Shown here: positions 38,854 to 49,492 of the stretch, in pieces
How the letters are laid out: each line of letters starts with the position of its first letter
Position numbering within the stretch: the first letter of the stretch is position 1
DNA from: Himantopus leucocephalus
Taxonomy: Eukaryota; Chordata; Aves; Charadriiformes; Recurvirostridae
Assembly (NCBI GenBank): GCA_003993805.1
Contig: RSEF01000001.1
Span: forward strand, 64,856,093-64,920,092
Reading direction: 5' to 3'
Length of the DNA: 64,000 nt
Notes under the pieces: model-generated
Told to the model about the DNA's origin: nothing
The model's database searches: none
The model's input: only the letters and a program-made list of their open reading frames with translations
Position numbers and translations under genes: made by a program

Positions 38854-41339
38854 GGCGGAGTATAACTGTGTTTACCACCCTGGTCCACACCTTTCTCTTT
38901 GAGTTCATAGCTCACCAGTCTTCACTACTATAACTGTCCCGCAAAAGGCACACAGACTGTGCCATGGTGCACAAGCCCTAACCTGGCTGTTCAGTTCTGA
39001 ATAAAGTCTGCATCAGATCAAAGTTTGACTCCCGGGCACCTCTTGAGCCACTTGGTCTGCTTGGTAAGTTCATTTAGTTTTTCAGTTTTCCATTTGATCC
39101 TGCTTCAGATAACCACATATTATTGACTCAGCCAGAAATACAGTTTGCCTTAGGAATTTTTTTTATATTTTATTGGAAAAAACACTTTTGATCTGAGAAG
39201 CTAAATAACAAAAAATTTTGAATGGCAGAAAGCGGTGAAAGGAAATATCCAAATGTTAAATACTCTTGAAAAACCACATTGGGAAAAAGCAACTGCCCTA
39301 TTTTTTCTGACCGTGCTAATTTTTTTGCCATTCTTCCAGGATGCTCTGTATTTGGCTTAAACTGAAGGAAGAGTTTGCCTTCTTGCTTTTTATCTTCCTC
39401 TTTCATCTCCACCTCTGCTACATCTAAATTATTTCTTAGCAAGCCTTTTCAGCAATCTCTGGGGGAAGCAGAGCAGGATAGTAGGTGATATTTTTTTTAA
39501 AGTCGTGACATCACTTATTTGTAATGGAGCAGGAGTGCTGAAAGCAGTGCTGTCTCTCCCTCTCTCAGCAGCGGGAAGTCAGTTATCTAATCTGGTTATA
39601 CTCCCTTACCAGCTCTCTGAGCTGCCTCTCCCCCTTGGCTGTCATCCGAGGAATGTAAGACGTATGTGATCATGCTGTCTCGCTCCGTCTATCCCCCACA
39701 CCCAACACTGTGCGAGGCATCGGCTGATTTCAGCTGAATTGGAGAAACAGGCAGAAGTTTCAAGATACTGAGTTTCTTCTAGAAGAAGTGAATTCAGTTC
39801 GTGTTAGACACCGGATAACGTGCAGGGAAGAGACTGTTAAATGCCATTCTGCCACTCAGGGAGCTGCTTCTGTAAGTCTCAACTTGTATGAAAATAGGTT
39901 TTAGGGACTCTCAAAGAAGGTTTTCTGGTCCTTTAGCACAGAAATTAATTGCATGACCTCGATACCACCCCCAAGCCCTTGTTCTTCAGCTAGGTCCATT
40001 ACCACTAGCAACAGACAAGAGATGCTGTGGTCACTGCCTGGTGCAGTGAATAGGAGAGAGAGTTGTCAGGGACACTGTGGCAGGTACACCCACCCTCTCC
40101 AGCCTCTGCTGTCTCCTGTCATTCGTTAAAGTGAACATGAGGCTTGACTTTGTTTCCACCTTTGTTTCTTCTCTTCTAATGTTCAGTGTGACATCCAAAA
40201 CTTATTTATCAATACGCTTTAGAGGCTGTGGGATTTATTATTGCCCACCTTTGACTGAAACCCAGGCATGCAACACCATTGCCTTCTCCCCACTGGCTGC
40301 AAGGGGAGCGGTGCAGGGCTGAGGGAGGGCTGGGGCAGTGGGAAGCAAGTGGAAGTTCTCTCCTGAACCAGGGCCCCTCTTTCTTTGGCGGCAGTTTGGA
40401 TTACATTTTGATTATTTGGATATTTTTCCACTACAAGTCCGTCTGTAGCAATGATAGTCATTCGTAAGACTAAATGAAATGTTGATTAAAAAGTGAAAAT
40501 CTATTTGACCAATTCCCATTAAAACCCTGATGGTTTAAGTTTTGCTCAGTGAGGGTAAACCCCTAAGGTTTAAGGAACAGCTTAATCTAAAAACACTATC
40601 ACTATTTTATGCTAAAAATAAGGTTCTTAGATTTTGATCCTTGTCGTTGCTTTTACTTGCCTCGTGTTTTCCAGCTTTGAGACTGCAGCACATACATCTC
40701 TGGTTCTTTTCTCTAGAAACATAATCGCTAGAGAATTTCTTTTAGAAATGAAAAGTATAAGTATGATTAAGTGGCTCTAAGGCTAAGTTGAGCTTAAAGA
40801 AGAATTTTAAAGTGCCACAGGAGTTGACCACATTGCTTTTAGTGTCTCCCAAAATTAATTTTGCTTTTATATTCTCAGTCCTTCACTGGCCCGAGGACAG
40901 GAGGCATTAGAAAACAGAGTATATTCAAGAAGAGGAGGAATTATACCATAGGCCTTATGCTCTGTCAAACATTTTCCATCACTAGAGGCAACTGGTAGTA
41001 ATTCAGCACCTCCTTCCCCACCCTCTCTGCCCTGTCTCAGAAAAAAACAAAGCCTTGCATGCTCTGAGGATTTCATATGACTCTGGCGTTTCCCATATGG
41101 ACCATAACAAACTCCAGGTGGGGGTCTCCTTGGGCGCTAGGCATGCCCCATGCACAAGCAAGATGCCAGATGGCTGTGCATCCCCAGCACACCCAGGTAC
41201 AAGCAGAAGAGGGCAGGAGAGCTGGGGCTGAGACCTGGACAATCACAGACCCATCGGACAGACCTTGACACTGTGGGCCGTGGCCAGATGAGTGGGACAC
41301 TTGCTACCTGTCTGGGAGAGAGATGCCCACAAAGCAGAT

Positions 41340-41555
41340 GTGCAGAGCGGGGTCACTGGGATAACCATGGAGACCTCACTTACGAGAGGAGGCTGGAAGA
41401 GCTTGTTTATCCTGCCAAAACAGAGGCTAGAGGAGACACGGCTGCTTTTAATAAATACCCTGGTTTAAGAAAAGATTTAATGACATGTTGCCTGCAGTAG
41501 CAAGGGGTTAGACCCTATGACTTTGGTGGGCTTTTCCAGTCCTGTGCCCTGCGTT
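41340..41555 (+). mobile_element. Diverged, internally deleted CR1 fragment
   Basis: The + frame reads TYERRLEEL, then EARGDTAAFNKY, which parallels the CR1 reverse-transcriptase C-terminal pattern YEERLREL...RLRGDL...YKYL. About 60 bases later GGGGTTAGACCCTATGACTT and CCAGTCCTG resemble the CR1 3'UTR. The intervening C-terminal text is missing, so the copy seems internally deleted as well as 5'-truncated. Confidence 0.55.
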
Positions 41556-43801
41556 GATCAACCAAGAGCCCAGGAGAGAGAGAGAACACAGACCTAGCAG
41601 GCAAAAGCAAGCAGCACTTCCTAGAGTCTGCCACCTTCAGGGTACCTTTCCTTCAGATGTCTCCCAAAGGCATTTTAATATATTCAGAGACATCTTTCCT
41701 GGCATTGGCTAATTGATGGTGGAGGGGAGGTGAAAAGGGTGAAGGGGAGTGATGAAGCCAAAAGGTTCATCCAAATTTTTATTCCCGTTTTTTGTCCACC
41801 CGTCTCCTTCCCACCATTTCCTGCTCTGACAAGGTGGGACCGTCTGTCCGTCTGACACGCATTCTTCTCGCACAGCTCATTCACTTGTTCCCTCTGCCTG
41901 GTTTATTTTCAGGGAATGATTATTCAGTGAACTTCTATGTACATGCTTCTGGAAAAGTCTTGTGGTATAGATTATGACTCCATTGGCAGCATTGTCAGGA
42001 AAAAAAGTTGTACTTGGCGCTCACAGAAGATAATTGTAATACAAATCATGAATTCCAGCTCCGTTGTACTTCCCGTCCTAAAGAGTGTGCGGCATAAAGT
42101 GGTCCTTTCAAAAGGTAGAGTCTGATAGGCCTGTGTGTGACGAGAGGAAAATTAGCCTCTTATCAAATAACTGCATAATTTTTATCCATTATATGTTTAG
42201 GATTTTTTTTTTTCCAACTGAAAGCCAGAAGGCAGTTCAAGAACAGCAACAGCAGTTCTCATAGCTTTGCCGCATACAGGCATTCAGAAACCATGCATAA
42301 AGGGACCTGGAGAAATAGCAAGAATGACTCAAAAATCATGATTTTTCTTAAATAAATAGTATCTTCAAATTTTTTTTTGTTGTTTCCATTGGTTTTTGGG
42401 GGCTTACAGAGTTCATGTTTTTGAGGTATTTCCTGGGATCAAAAAGTTTAGAAATGTGCTTTTGCTAGAGCTCCAATTTTCGGGCAGTCACGCAACTTCT
42501 GAAAAGAAAATTTAAGAGACAATTCCAAATGCCACCAGAGATGATGCATCAAAAGGCACTCGCACAGGTCAAGGCATGTGGACCTTCAGCATCAGCGCTG
42601 TCTGTAACCAAGGAGCATGCATTCCAGCTTCAAGACTTGTGAAGAGCAGTTGTGGAAGCTCCCCTTGAAGCTGCACAGCAGCATCCCCCTCCCAGCTGGA
42701 CCCTCTCCGTCATTTTCTCCCAGAGAGTAATCCCAGTGCTTGGGGGCAGGTGGGGAGCAAGGTGCCTCCCCAAGGGAAAAGGTCTCAGGAAAGAGACACG
42801 GGGAATCAGGGTGTGCAATCTCTAATTCTGCATGCATGTGCACACCAAGTATGCACAGCCCCAGCCTTCCCCCTCTTCACATCCATATGGTCTGTTTACC
42901 CTTCTGCCTGTGCAGGATTTAGGGATTGCTTACTTCCCCACTGAAATACTTGTAACAGTTGTAGTGAAATGTGCTGTTATAGGAATGCAGCCTGGTGTCT
43001 GCCAAAGTCTTTCTTTCCTTGTACATATTGGAAAATCCACCAAAAACTAAAGCATAAAATCCACTGAGGAATGTATGTGATTTGATTAGACAGTAGTAAT
43101 TCCTCATCTCAAGTGCCTAAGCCATGACACGGACCAGCCTGTTATTCGGACTGCTTTTTGTGTCATGGGGCAGAGGGAGAAAAACAGACATGTAGTGATA
43201 ATTGGTGAGGAGTTTCAGGAGCAAGACTGGGAGAGTGGAGAGCCTTGGTCAGAGCACAATCAGTTGGCAGGGTAGACCCAAAGGAGACACGGAGACTGGG
43301 GAGCTCCGGCCACAAAAGAGACCCAGTGCCCTGCAAGCCACTTGTGGCTCCAGTGCCACGAGTCAACCCACCTTCCCTCATGTGGGTTGGAGGGGCTGGT
43401 CGCAGTAACTACCGAACTCATGCTTAGGATCCTGATGCGGGTACTCTGCATTGCCTTGTGGAAAGCTGCGTGCTGTAGTGGTAGTTCAGTGCTGTGATTT
43501 ATGTGATGGAATAACCCCCCAAAAACCCAGTGTACGTGTTATAGCATATGGCGCATTGCCCTGAGGAAAGTGCTAAAACCCACTCTGCTATTTTTGTGTG
43601 TGTGCAGTATATATGCAAATGGGTGTATATGTGCAAATATTCACATGGAAGTTTAATAGAACTTTGTGTCTCCCTTTTAAGGAATAACCAACCTGAGTAG
43701 CTTTTAGTTAGGTTATATACAGATGAGTGTTTAGAAAGTTCAGTAGCTCAAAAAACCCAATGTGCCTGTCATTGCATGGACATGCTAAGCCTGCTTGCTT
43801 T

Positions 43802-43817
43802 AAAAAAAAAAAAAAAA
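43802..43817 (+). repeat. Poly(A) tract
   Basis: Uninterrupted run of 16 A about 200 bases left of the CR1 cluster. CR1 elements do not normally end in poly(A), so it is unlikely to belong to them. Confidence 0.85.
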
Positions 43818-44016
43818 TCAGCCACCATGCCCCCAAAACACAAGTCCAAAAACCTGTCTTGCATCCCTATCCCTGCACTCCTGTGCCACAATGAAGATGA
43901 ACTGACTTCAGCATCTGCTCAAAGAGCAAACTGGGATGCTTTCCTGGGGTTCCCCTTTGACATGCAGGGAGAATTTTAATAAGGGCCTCTGCCAGATACC
44001 AGGCTTGTCCCAGGAC

Positions 44017-44355
44017 GGTTGAGGCTTGAAGGCACATCTGGATAAGTCTTAGTCCAATATCCTGCTCTGAGCAAGGTCACCTAGAGCATGCTGCCCAAGA
44101 CCATGGCCATTACAGGTTTTAGTGTCTCCAGAGATGGAAATTCTACAGGGTCTTTGGGCAACCTGCTCCAGTGTTTGACCATCATTACAATAAAAAGGGA
44201 GTTTTCTTGTGTTTACATGGAATTTAGTGTATTTCATTTTATGTCCATTGCCCCTTGTCCTTTCCCTGGGCACCACTGAGAAGAGTATGGCTCCATCTTC
44301 TTTACTACCTTCCATCAGGTTGTTATAGACCTTGACAAATCTCCCCCTTATGCAT
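44017..44355 (-). mobile_element. CR1 3' fragment
   Basis: Reverse-complement CR1 text is clear: CCTGCTCTGAGCAAGGTCAC, TGGGCAACCTGCTCCAGTG, GTCCATTGCCCCTTGTCCT and CAGGTTGTTATAGACC. It covers the 3'UTR and the end of the reverse-transcriptase frame. It is the leftmost of three CR1 copies within 1.7 kb. Confidence 0.85.
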
Positions 44356-44499
44356 CAGTCATCAATGGCAGATGCACAAGACAGGGAAGTGAAGACAAGT
44401 CAGTATCCTAGACAAAGTAATGCAAGGATTACAGTGGATCTCAGCCAGAATACGAGTTTAAAAATAGTCATGTTGCTTCACATATGACAAATCCATACT

Positions 44500-45030
44500 G
44501 AAACATATGGACATCAGTATTATACGTAAGGCAAGTGGCCTTACATCTTGGTCAACAATGGTCAGGTCTCTGCTGAAGGATCATGGTGAGTCTGGGCCAT
44601 CACAGCTCAAGGAAGTTGCGGACCTGTCAGAGAGGATCCCAGTGACAGCAACAACACTGATCACTGTGCTGAAAAACATCACCTACAAGAAAATCTTACA
44701 AGAATGGGGTTGGTTTTGTCTAAGGAAAAAAAAAGGAAGAAGAAAAGGTAAGTCTTCAAGCACTAAGTCTTCAGGTTCTGCAGGAGGAAGTAATGGACAA
44801 AAAATTTACAGTCTTAAAAAGCAAGGGGAGAGATTTAGGTTGGACCTTCAGAAAACTTTCCAAGGTTGTTATGGCACAGATTGCCTGAGAAGGTTCCTCA
44901 TCTGTGGAAGACACAAGAAGGTTATATAGTATCTGCATAAAACAGCAGAGAGAGAACTTAGGAAAGAGAGACAGAGTATATGACGTCTTGAAGTCCTTCC
45001 AACACAACTTTCTGTTATTCTATGAAAAAT
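44500..45030 (+). mobile_element. Old CR1 copy with open C-terminal RT remnant
   Basis: A frame open from 44507 to 44929 (140 codons) has degraded CR1 ORF2 C-terminal text. STMVRSLL matches the family's YSALVRPHL. SERIPVTATT matches LERVQRRATK. ILQEWGWFCLRKKKGRRKG matches the RLRELGLFSLEKRRLRG block, and RFRLDL matches the block before the stop. The DNA ends at about 45028 with AGTCCTTCCAACACAA and TTATTCTATG, the CR1 3' end. It is diverged and 5'-truncated. The frame staying open is probably chance in a fossil. Confidence 0.75.
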
Positions 45031-45295
45031 GCTTAAAATTGACCTTGAAAATGTGCTTTCCATGAATTATTAATAGATATGGCTACCAAGACAGTAATTT
45101 CTATTATCGCGTGATTTAAAATTACAAAATCATCCTTTTTTTATTGTCAGCAAACAGAAACAGAAACTCTAAAATAGCTCACAAAAAAAATCTCCAGCAC
45201 CTAGAGGAAACTGATGGGAGACTCTGAGAGTAGCTTAAGGTTTAGTCCAAATGATCTGGAGAGATTTCTGAATCTGAATACCTGAAATAGGCTTT

Positions 45296-45695
45296 TTAAC
45301 AGAACTATCCTCAGCCTGGAGAAGAGAAGGCTTCGGGGAGACCTTATAGTGGCTTTCCAGTATCTGAAGAAAGCCTACAAGAAAGCTGGAGAGGGATTTT
45401 TTACAAGGGCATATAGTGATAGGACGAGAGGTAATGGCTTCAAACTGGAAGAGGGTAGATTTAGATTAGATTTCAGGAAGAAATTTTTCACTATAAAGGT
45501 GGTGAGACACTGGAACAGGTTGCCCAGAGAAGTTGTGGAGGCTCCATCCCTGGAATTGTTCAAGGCCAGGTTGGATGAGGCTTTGAGCAACTTGGTCTAT
45601 TGGAATGTGTCCCTGCCTATGGCAGGGAGGTTGGAACGAGATGATTTTTAAGGTCCCTTCCAACCTAAACTGTTCCATGATTCTATGATTCAGAA
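45296..45695 (+). mobile_element. CR1 3' copy, well preserved
   Basis: The frame through CTCAGCCTGGAGAAGAGAAG continues with the CR1 ORF2 C-terminus: RTRGNGFKLEEGRFRLDFRK, RHWNRLPREVVEAPSLELFK and ARLDEALSNLV (within 45349-45651). It is followed by the 3'UTR GAACGAGATGATTTTTAAGG, TCCCTTCCAACCTAAACTG and the terminal ATGATTCTATGATTC. It is 5'-truncated, starting near Leu-Ser-Leu-Glu-Lys-Arg-Arg. It is the youngest-looking CR1 in the window. Confidence 0.95.
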
Positions 45696-47778
45696 TATGT
45701 GTGTACATCCTCCCAGATTGGGGCCTCACAGAGGTACAAAATATTTCTGCTCCCACAGTCTGTATTACATTATTCTTCAAGATGGATTGTGTCACGTTTG
45801 TCACACATGGTTCACTCTTGCCCTAGATGTTTTTGCAGCTACTGGCACCATTGCAAAGCAACTATAAAACACCATCAGGCTAATGTAATGCCTTCTTCTA
45901 ATCAGTGAGTCCTAATGCAAATGACTTTGCAAGGCCAGGGGAGCTGGGCTCTCCTGTTTTATGCATAGTTACCTGTCACTCTATCTGCAGGGGCTGCTTT
46001 CAAAGACCTCTTTGTCTGCAAGGTAAAGTCAGGCTGGAGATGACCTCAGACTTGCAATCCCAGCCAAGGGAAGTCATCAGGCTACAAAACCCACAAAGTT
46101 AAAAATACAGGGAGCACTGGAAAATCAACAGGAAACAATTTCTGCTGACTGAAGTTTCTTCCAAACGCCAGCTAGCAGCGGCCTGTCAGATGGGACAAAG
46201 CAGCTACATGAAAGCAGCAGTGGTCCTTAACTCAGTCCGTTAAAGCGGGAGCGAATGCCAGGAAAAGATTAGGATTGTCGCTCAGCTGTGATTGTATATC
46301 TGGGTGTTTTGCGGGCAAAGTAGCTGAGTCCCCCAGACCCTGTCTTCACTCCTCCCTCCTTGCCAGGGTGCCCTGGACAATGGTTACCAAAGGGGATTTC
46401 TCCCTTTCTTCTGGTTCTTTACATTAGCAGGCTTGAAATTAGTCCTGGCAGTTTGGTATGAAGTACTTACCAGCTCGGGGGATTCCCAAGCCTGTTTGGA
46501 TGTCAGGTGTCTGAACACAGCTTTGTTTGGACTGATTGCCTCAGGGCAATGCCTGTCAGACCAACTTACTTAGATTGTAAGTGCCAGCCATCAAATGAAG
46601 ATTGTCCGTTTTCACCCCCAGCAAAGCAAAGGGTTAAGCTCTTTAGTACGAAGCCATTATGGGAAAAAAATGACACAAGAAAAGCATAAAAACCATGAAA
46701 ACACATATCTAAAACTTCCCTCTCTTGCTTTGGTGTTCACATCAGATGATGCATTCCTCAGCTGCAGAAACTGGAGGTCCAGATCAGTAACGCTCTGCTT
46801 CCAGAGTGGGACATCTCTGAGGCATACGCAGACAGAGAGGTGGGAAACCCATCCTTTCATCTCCCCAGTCTGTAGAGCCTCTCAGGCCCACATGTAAGCT
46901 AGCAAGCTTGCCTTTGCCCACTGGGGAGCTCACTGATGGTCCCCAGAGCATCTGCTCTTGCTGAATTTGTTCAAGGTAGACTCCCCCCTCCCTACATCTA
47001 CTGAGATTTTTAAATGTATAAAATGCGGGTGCCTTTTAAAGACACATATTTTCTTATCTCTGATCCAGTACGATCACTGAAGAAGCGTGGCTATGGCCAA
47101 GGCAGCACTGTGCAATCTCATAAAAAATCCCAGCCAGTCACCTGAACCACTGACATTCCCTCTGTGTGCGCGTGTGGTTGAAGTAGGATTTATTTCTTGG
47201 CAACAGGAATTTTCCCCCTCCTTTCATTGTAATTGGGAGTTAAAATGATGTAAGATCATGTAAGGGTGTTGCTTTGAAAAGTTTACACAGGGCCACAGAC
47301 ATGAAATCTTATTACATCACCAGGTCACCAGTCCATGATCATTGCTTTAAAATTATGTGGATTTTAAAAAAAGAAGTTGGAAGTGATTTTTTTCATTTGT
47401 CGTCTGGCCTCTGAGCCTTTACAGGTGCACTAGTTCTCCATTGGCAAGTTTTTTCCATGTGTTCATGAGGACAAAACAAGCTTTTTTTCATTTTGGGGTT
47501 TTTTTTTCTGTATAAAAGTTGTTCCTGGCACTATCTTTTGGTTCCAGCTAGTAGAAGTATCAGGAGAACATTAAATAGTAAAAGATCTCAATAAAATAAC
47601 AAGCATTAGCAACACCGTCTGAGTGCTCTGATATTAGGTAGCCACTGGTTAGAAGATGATTTTACTGCTGCCCAGTCTCCATCATACAAAGTCTGAAAGA
47701 AATGCCTTGACACGAAGGGGAAAAAAAGATGTTCAAAGGGAGAAGACTAAATTTTCTGTCTCAAAAAATGATACCTGG

Positions 47779-47842
47779 TTGTTTATGTTTGTGTTCATGT
47801 TCATGTTCACATTCATGTTTAGGTTTAGGTTTAGGTTTATAT
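47779..47842 (+). repeat. Degenerate hexamer array with TTTAGG units
   Basis: About ten six-base units change along the array. GTTTAT and GTTTGT-like units come first, then TTCATG units, then three TTTAGG units at 47818-47835 followed by TTTATA. One reading frame reads alternating Phe with Met, then Phe with Arg. TTTAGG is close to, but not the same as, the vertebrate telomere unit TTAGGG. Confidence 0.85.
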
Positions 47843-48553
47843 AGATAGGCACTAATTTAATATAGGACTCTGAATCTGTACAGGCATGTTTGCGTTGTGC
47901 TAGAAAGGGAGGACTTGCATGGCACAATAATAGGCTATTCTAGTTTAAGGTCTCCTCATTTGCTCATAAAAAACAGAGTTAGTATTTGGAGCCCAAGACG
48001 AGCGCTGATCAGCTAATCCTGCCATCCTCCTCCTACTCAGAGTGGCCTGAGACCATCGAGTCTCGCTGGCACTCCTGTCTGAGGGGCAGCAGAGCCAGCG
48101 GCCATGCGGGAGGATTATCACACCTCTTGCCCAACTAATCGCTCTGATTTGTGTCTTAACCTTCACTGACACCCACTGCGGTCGTAATCACCCCCGTGCA
48201 CATTGCCTTCTGCTCCCCATAGCTTGAATATTCCTTGCCAACATTTCCAGCTTTGTAAGTCTCACTTCTTTTAAAATATAAAGTGTTTTAATAATTGACC
48301 AGTACTGTTAATAACCTAGCCAGCTTTGCTAACCCTTTAATAGTCAAAATCTTAATAAGTAAACCGCATCAGGTGGGTTTCTCTGCTTATCACCTTCCTG
48401 CAGCATAATGAGGCTTTTTAGCTATTTAGGGAAGTTTAAATCTTTTGTATTAGGTTTATAGCTGGCTGGTGGCATGACAGCCAACTCAGACATAATTCTA
48501 AATGGATGTTTCCAAGTGGAAACTTGGAATGTGAATTCAAATGACCTTACCTC

Positions 48554-48573
48554 TTTTTATTATTATTATTATT
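48554..48573 (+). repeat. (TTA)n microsatellite
   Basis: Five to six TTA units follow a T run. It is short and lies about 310 bases before coding exon 3. Confidence 0.85.
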
Positions 48574-48740
48574 CTTTCCTGTATGCGTTTTTCAGCTTTC
48601 TCATTCTTAATTCCTTCAGTACTTATTACTGCAATAAGCCTAATCCTGTATACTTGTACACCCCAAGCGTGGGAGCCATAAATACTTCTTCAGTCTCTCC
48701 AGGGCAAATCAGCTGTAATTGGATCTCCCATTGCCTCACA

Positions 48741-48785
48741 GAAAAAAAAAAAAGAAAAAGAAAAAAAAAAGAAAAAGAAGGAAAG
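48741..48785 (+). repeat. A-rich polypurine tract
   Basis: A runs separated by single G form a 45-base pure-purine strand roughly 95 bases upstream of the SYN3 exon at 48880. It lies on the wrong strand to act as a polypyrimidine tract for that acceptor. Confidence 0.9.
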
Positions 48786-48879
48786 GCACATTCCAACTGA
48801 AGACAATTCTGCGTCTGTGTCCATGTGTTTGTGTCCCTCCTGCCCTCGAATAACGCTCTGTCCTTTTGCTCTCCTCCAG

Positions 48880-48971
48880 GCTGAGTTCTCCGAGCTGAAC
48901 CTGGCTGCTTACGTCACAGGAGGCTGCATGGTGGACATGCAGGTCATGAGGAATGGCACCAAGGTGGTAAG
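48880..48971 (+). CDS. SYN3: Synapsin III, coding exon 3 (domain C)
   Basis: This 92-base exon follows a good acceptor (CTCTCCTCCAG) and encodes residues 126-155 plus two bases of Arg156. [11 protein letters not shown] is a synapsin domain C signature, and [11 protein letters not shown] is characteristic of SYN3. The text then runs MRNGTKVV. The exon ends GTGGTAAG|GTGAGG. Only this donor restores frame with the next exon, giving VVRSFKPD. A second donor-like GTAAGG begins five bases earlier at 48967; using it would break the frame. No internal stop is present. The region belongs to the dimer-forming, ATP-grasp-like core of the protein. Confidence 0.95.
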
Positions 48972-48977
48972 GTGAGG
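48967..48977 (+). other. SYN3: Tandem 5' splice donors at end of SYN3 coding exon 3
   Basis: Two donor-like sites overlap here: GTG|GTAAGG with the intron starting at 48967, and AAG|GTGAGG with the intron starting at 48972. The downstream site keeps the frame into the exon at 62400. The upstream one removes five bases and shifts the frame. Both have purines at +3 and G at +5. Which is used, and how often, is not visible from sequence, but frame makes the downstream site the functional one. Confidence 0.6.
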
Positions 48978-49290
48978 AGCACCAGCTTGTCTTGAAAATC
49001 TGGCTTTCTGGAGCAATGTTTGGGCAAGCAGGATGATCTCATGGTCTGACCGGTATCTGAACCAGGGCAATGCAGTCCCGATGAATTCAAGATTTCCTGA
49101 AAGCAGTGGAAAGACTGACCTGACTCTGGTGGTTTTGTATCAGGTCTCGGTTCCACATTATGCCATACAGTCATTGTTTCCAGTCTAGACCCTTCATGCA
49201 ACCACAAATGCCTCCTGTTCATGTTCTTTCTAGCCTTAGGTCTCCCAATAAAAGGGACAATGGATCTTCCTTTCCCTTGATTTTTCTCTC

Positions 49291-49492
49291 ATAGAATCAG
49301 AATCTTAGAATGGTTTGGGCTGGAAGGGACCTTCATCTTGTTCCAACCCTCCTGCCATGGTCAGGGACACCTTCCACTAGATCAGGTTGCTCAAAGCCCC
49401 ATCAAACCTGGCCTTGAACAATTCCAGGGATGGAGCCTCCACAGCTTCTCTGGGCAACCTGTTCTAGTGTCTCACCACCCTCCTTCTGTGTC
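49291..49492 (-). mobile_element. CR1 3' end fragment
   Basis: Starting at TCATAGAATCAGAATCTTAG it reads as clean reverse-complement CR1: TGGTTTGGGCTGGAAGGGAC, CCTGCCATGGTCAGGGACAC, GGTTGCTCAAAGCCCCATC, CCTGGCCTTGAACAATTCCA and GGGCAACCTGTTCTAGTG. It stops abruptly after CACCACCCTCCTTCTGTG. It begins about 320 bases after SYN3 coding exon 3, in antisense orientation to the gene. Confidence 0.95.

Larger units (their letters stand above)
36486..48879 (+). other. SYN3: SYN3 intron 2
   Basis: The intron is 12,394 bases between GTCAGT and CTCTCCTCCAG. It holds five CR1 fragments (about 37.8, 41.4, 44.2, 44.8 and 45.5 kb), a GT-rich stretch, a degenerate hexamer array at 47779-47842 and purine-rich simple sequence just before the next exon. 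An N at 38829 adjoins a 20-base A run. I recognise no additional exon or RNA gene in the remainder. Confidence 0.85.

Noticed and set aside
41002..41010. TTCAGCACC, left half of a REST/NRSE neuronal silencer site
   Set aside because: The right half (GGACAG-like) is missing, and half-sites of this length occur by chance.
45349..45651. 100-codon open frame as a host gene
   Set aside because: The protein text is the CR1 retrotransposon ORF2 C-terminus and the DNA continues into a CR1 3'UTR.
48967..48972. Upstream donor GTAAGG as the main exon 3 boundary
   Set aside because: It leaves a phase that cannot join the exon at 62400 in frame; the donor at 48972 does.
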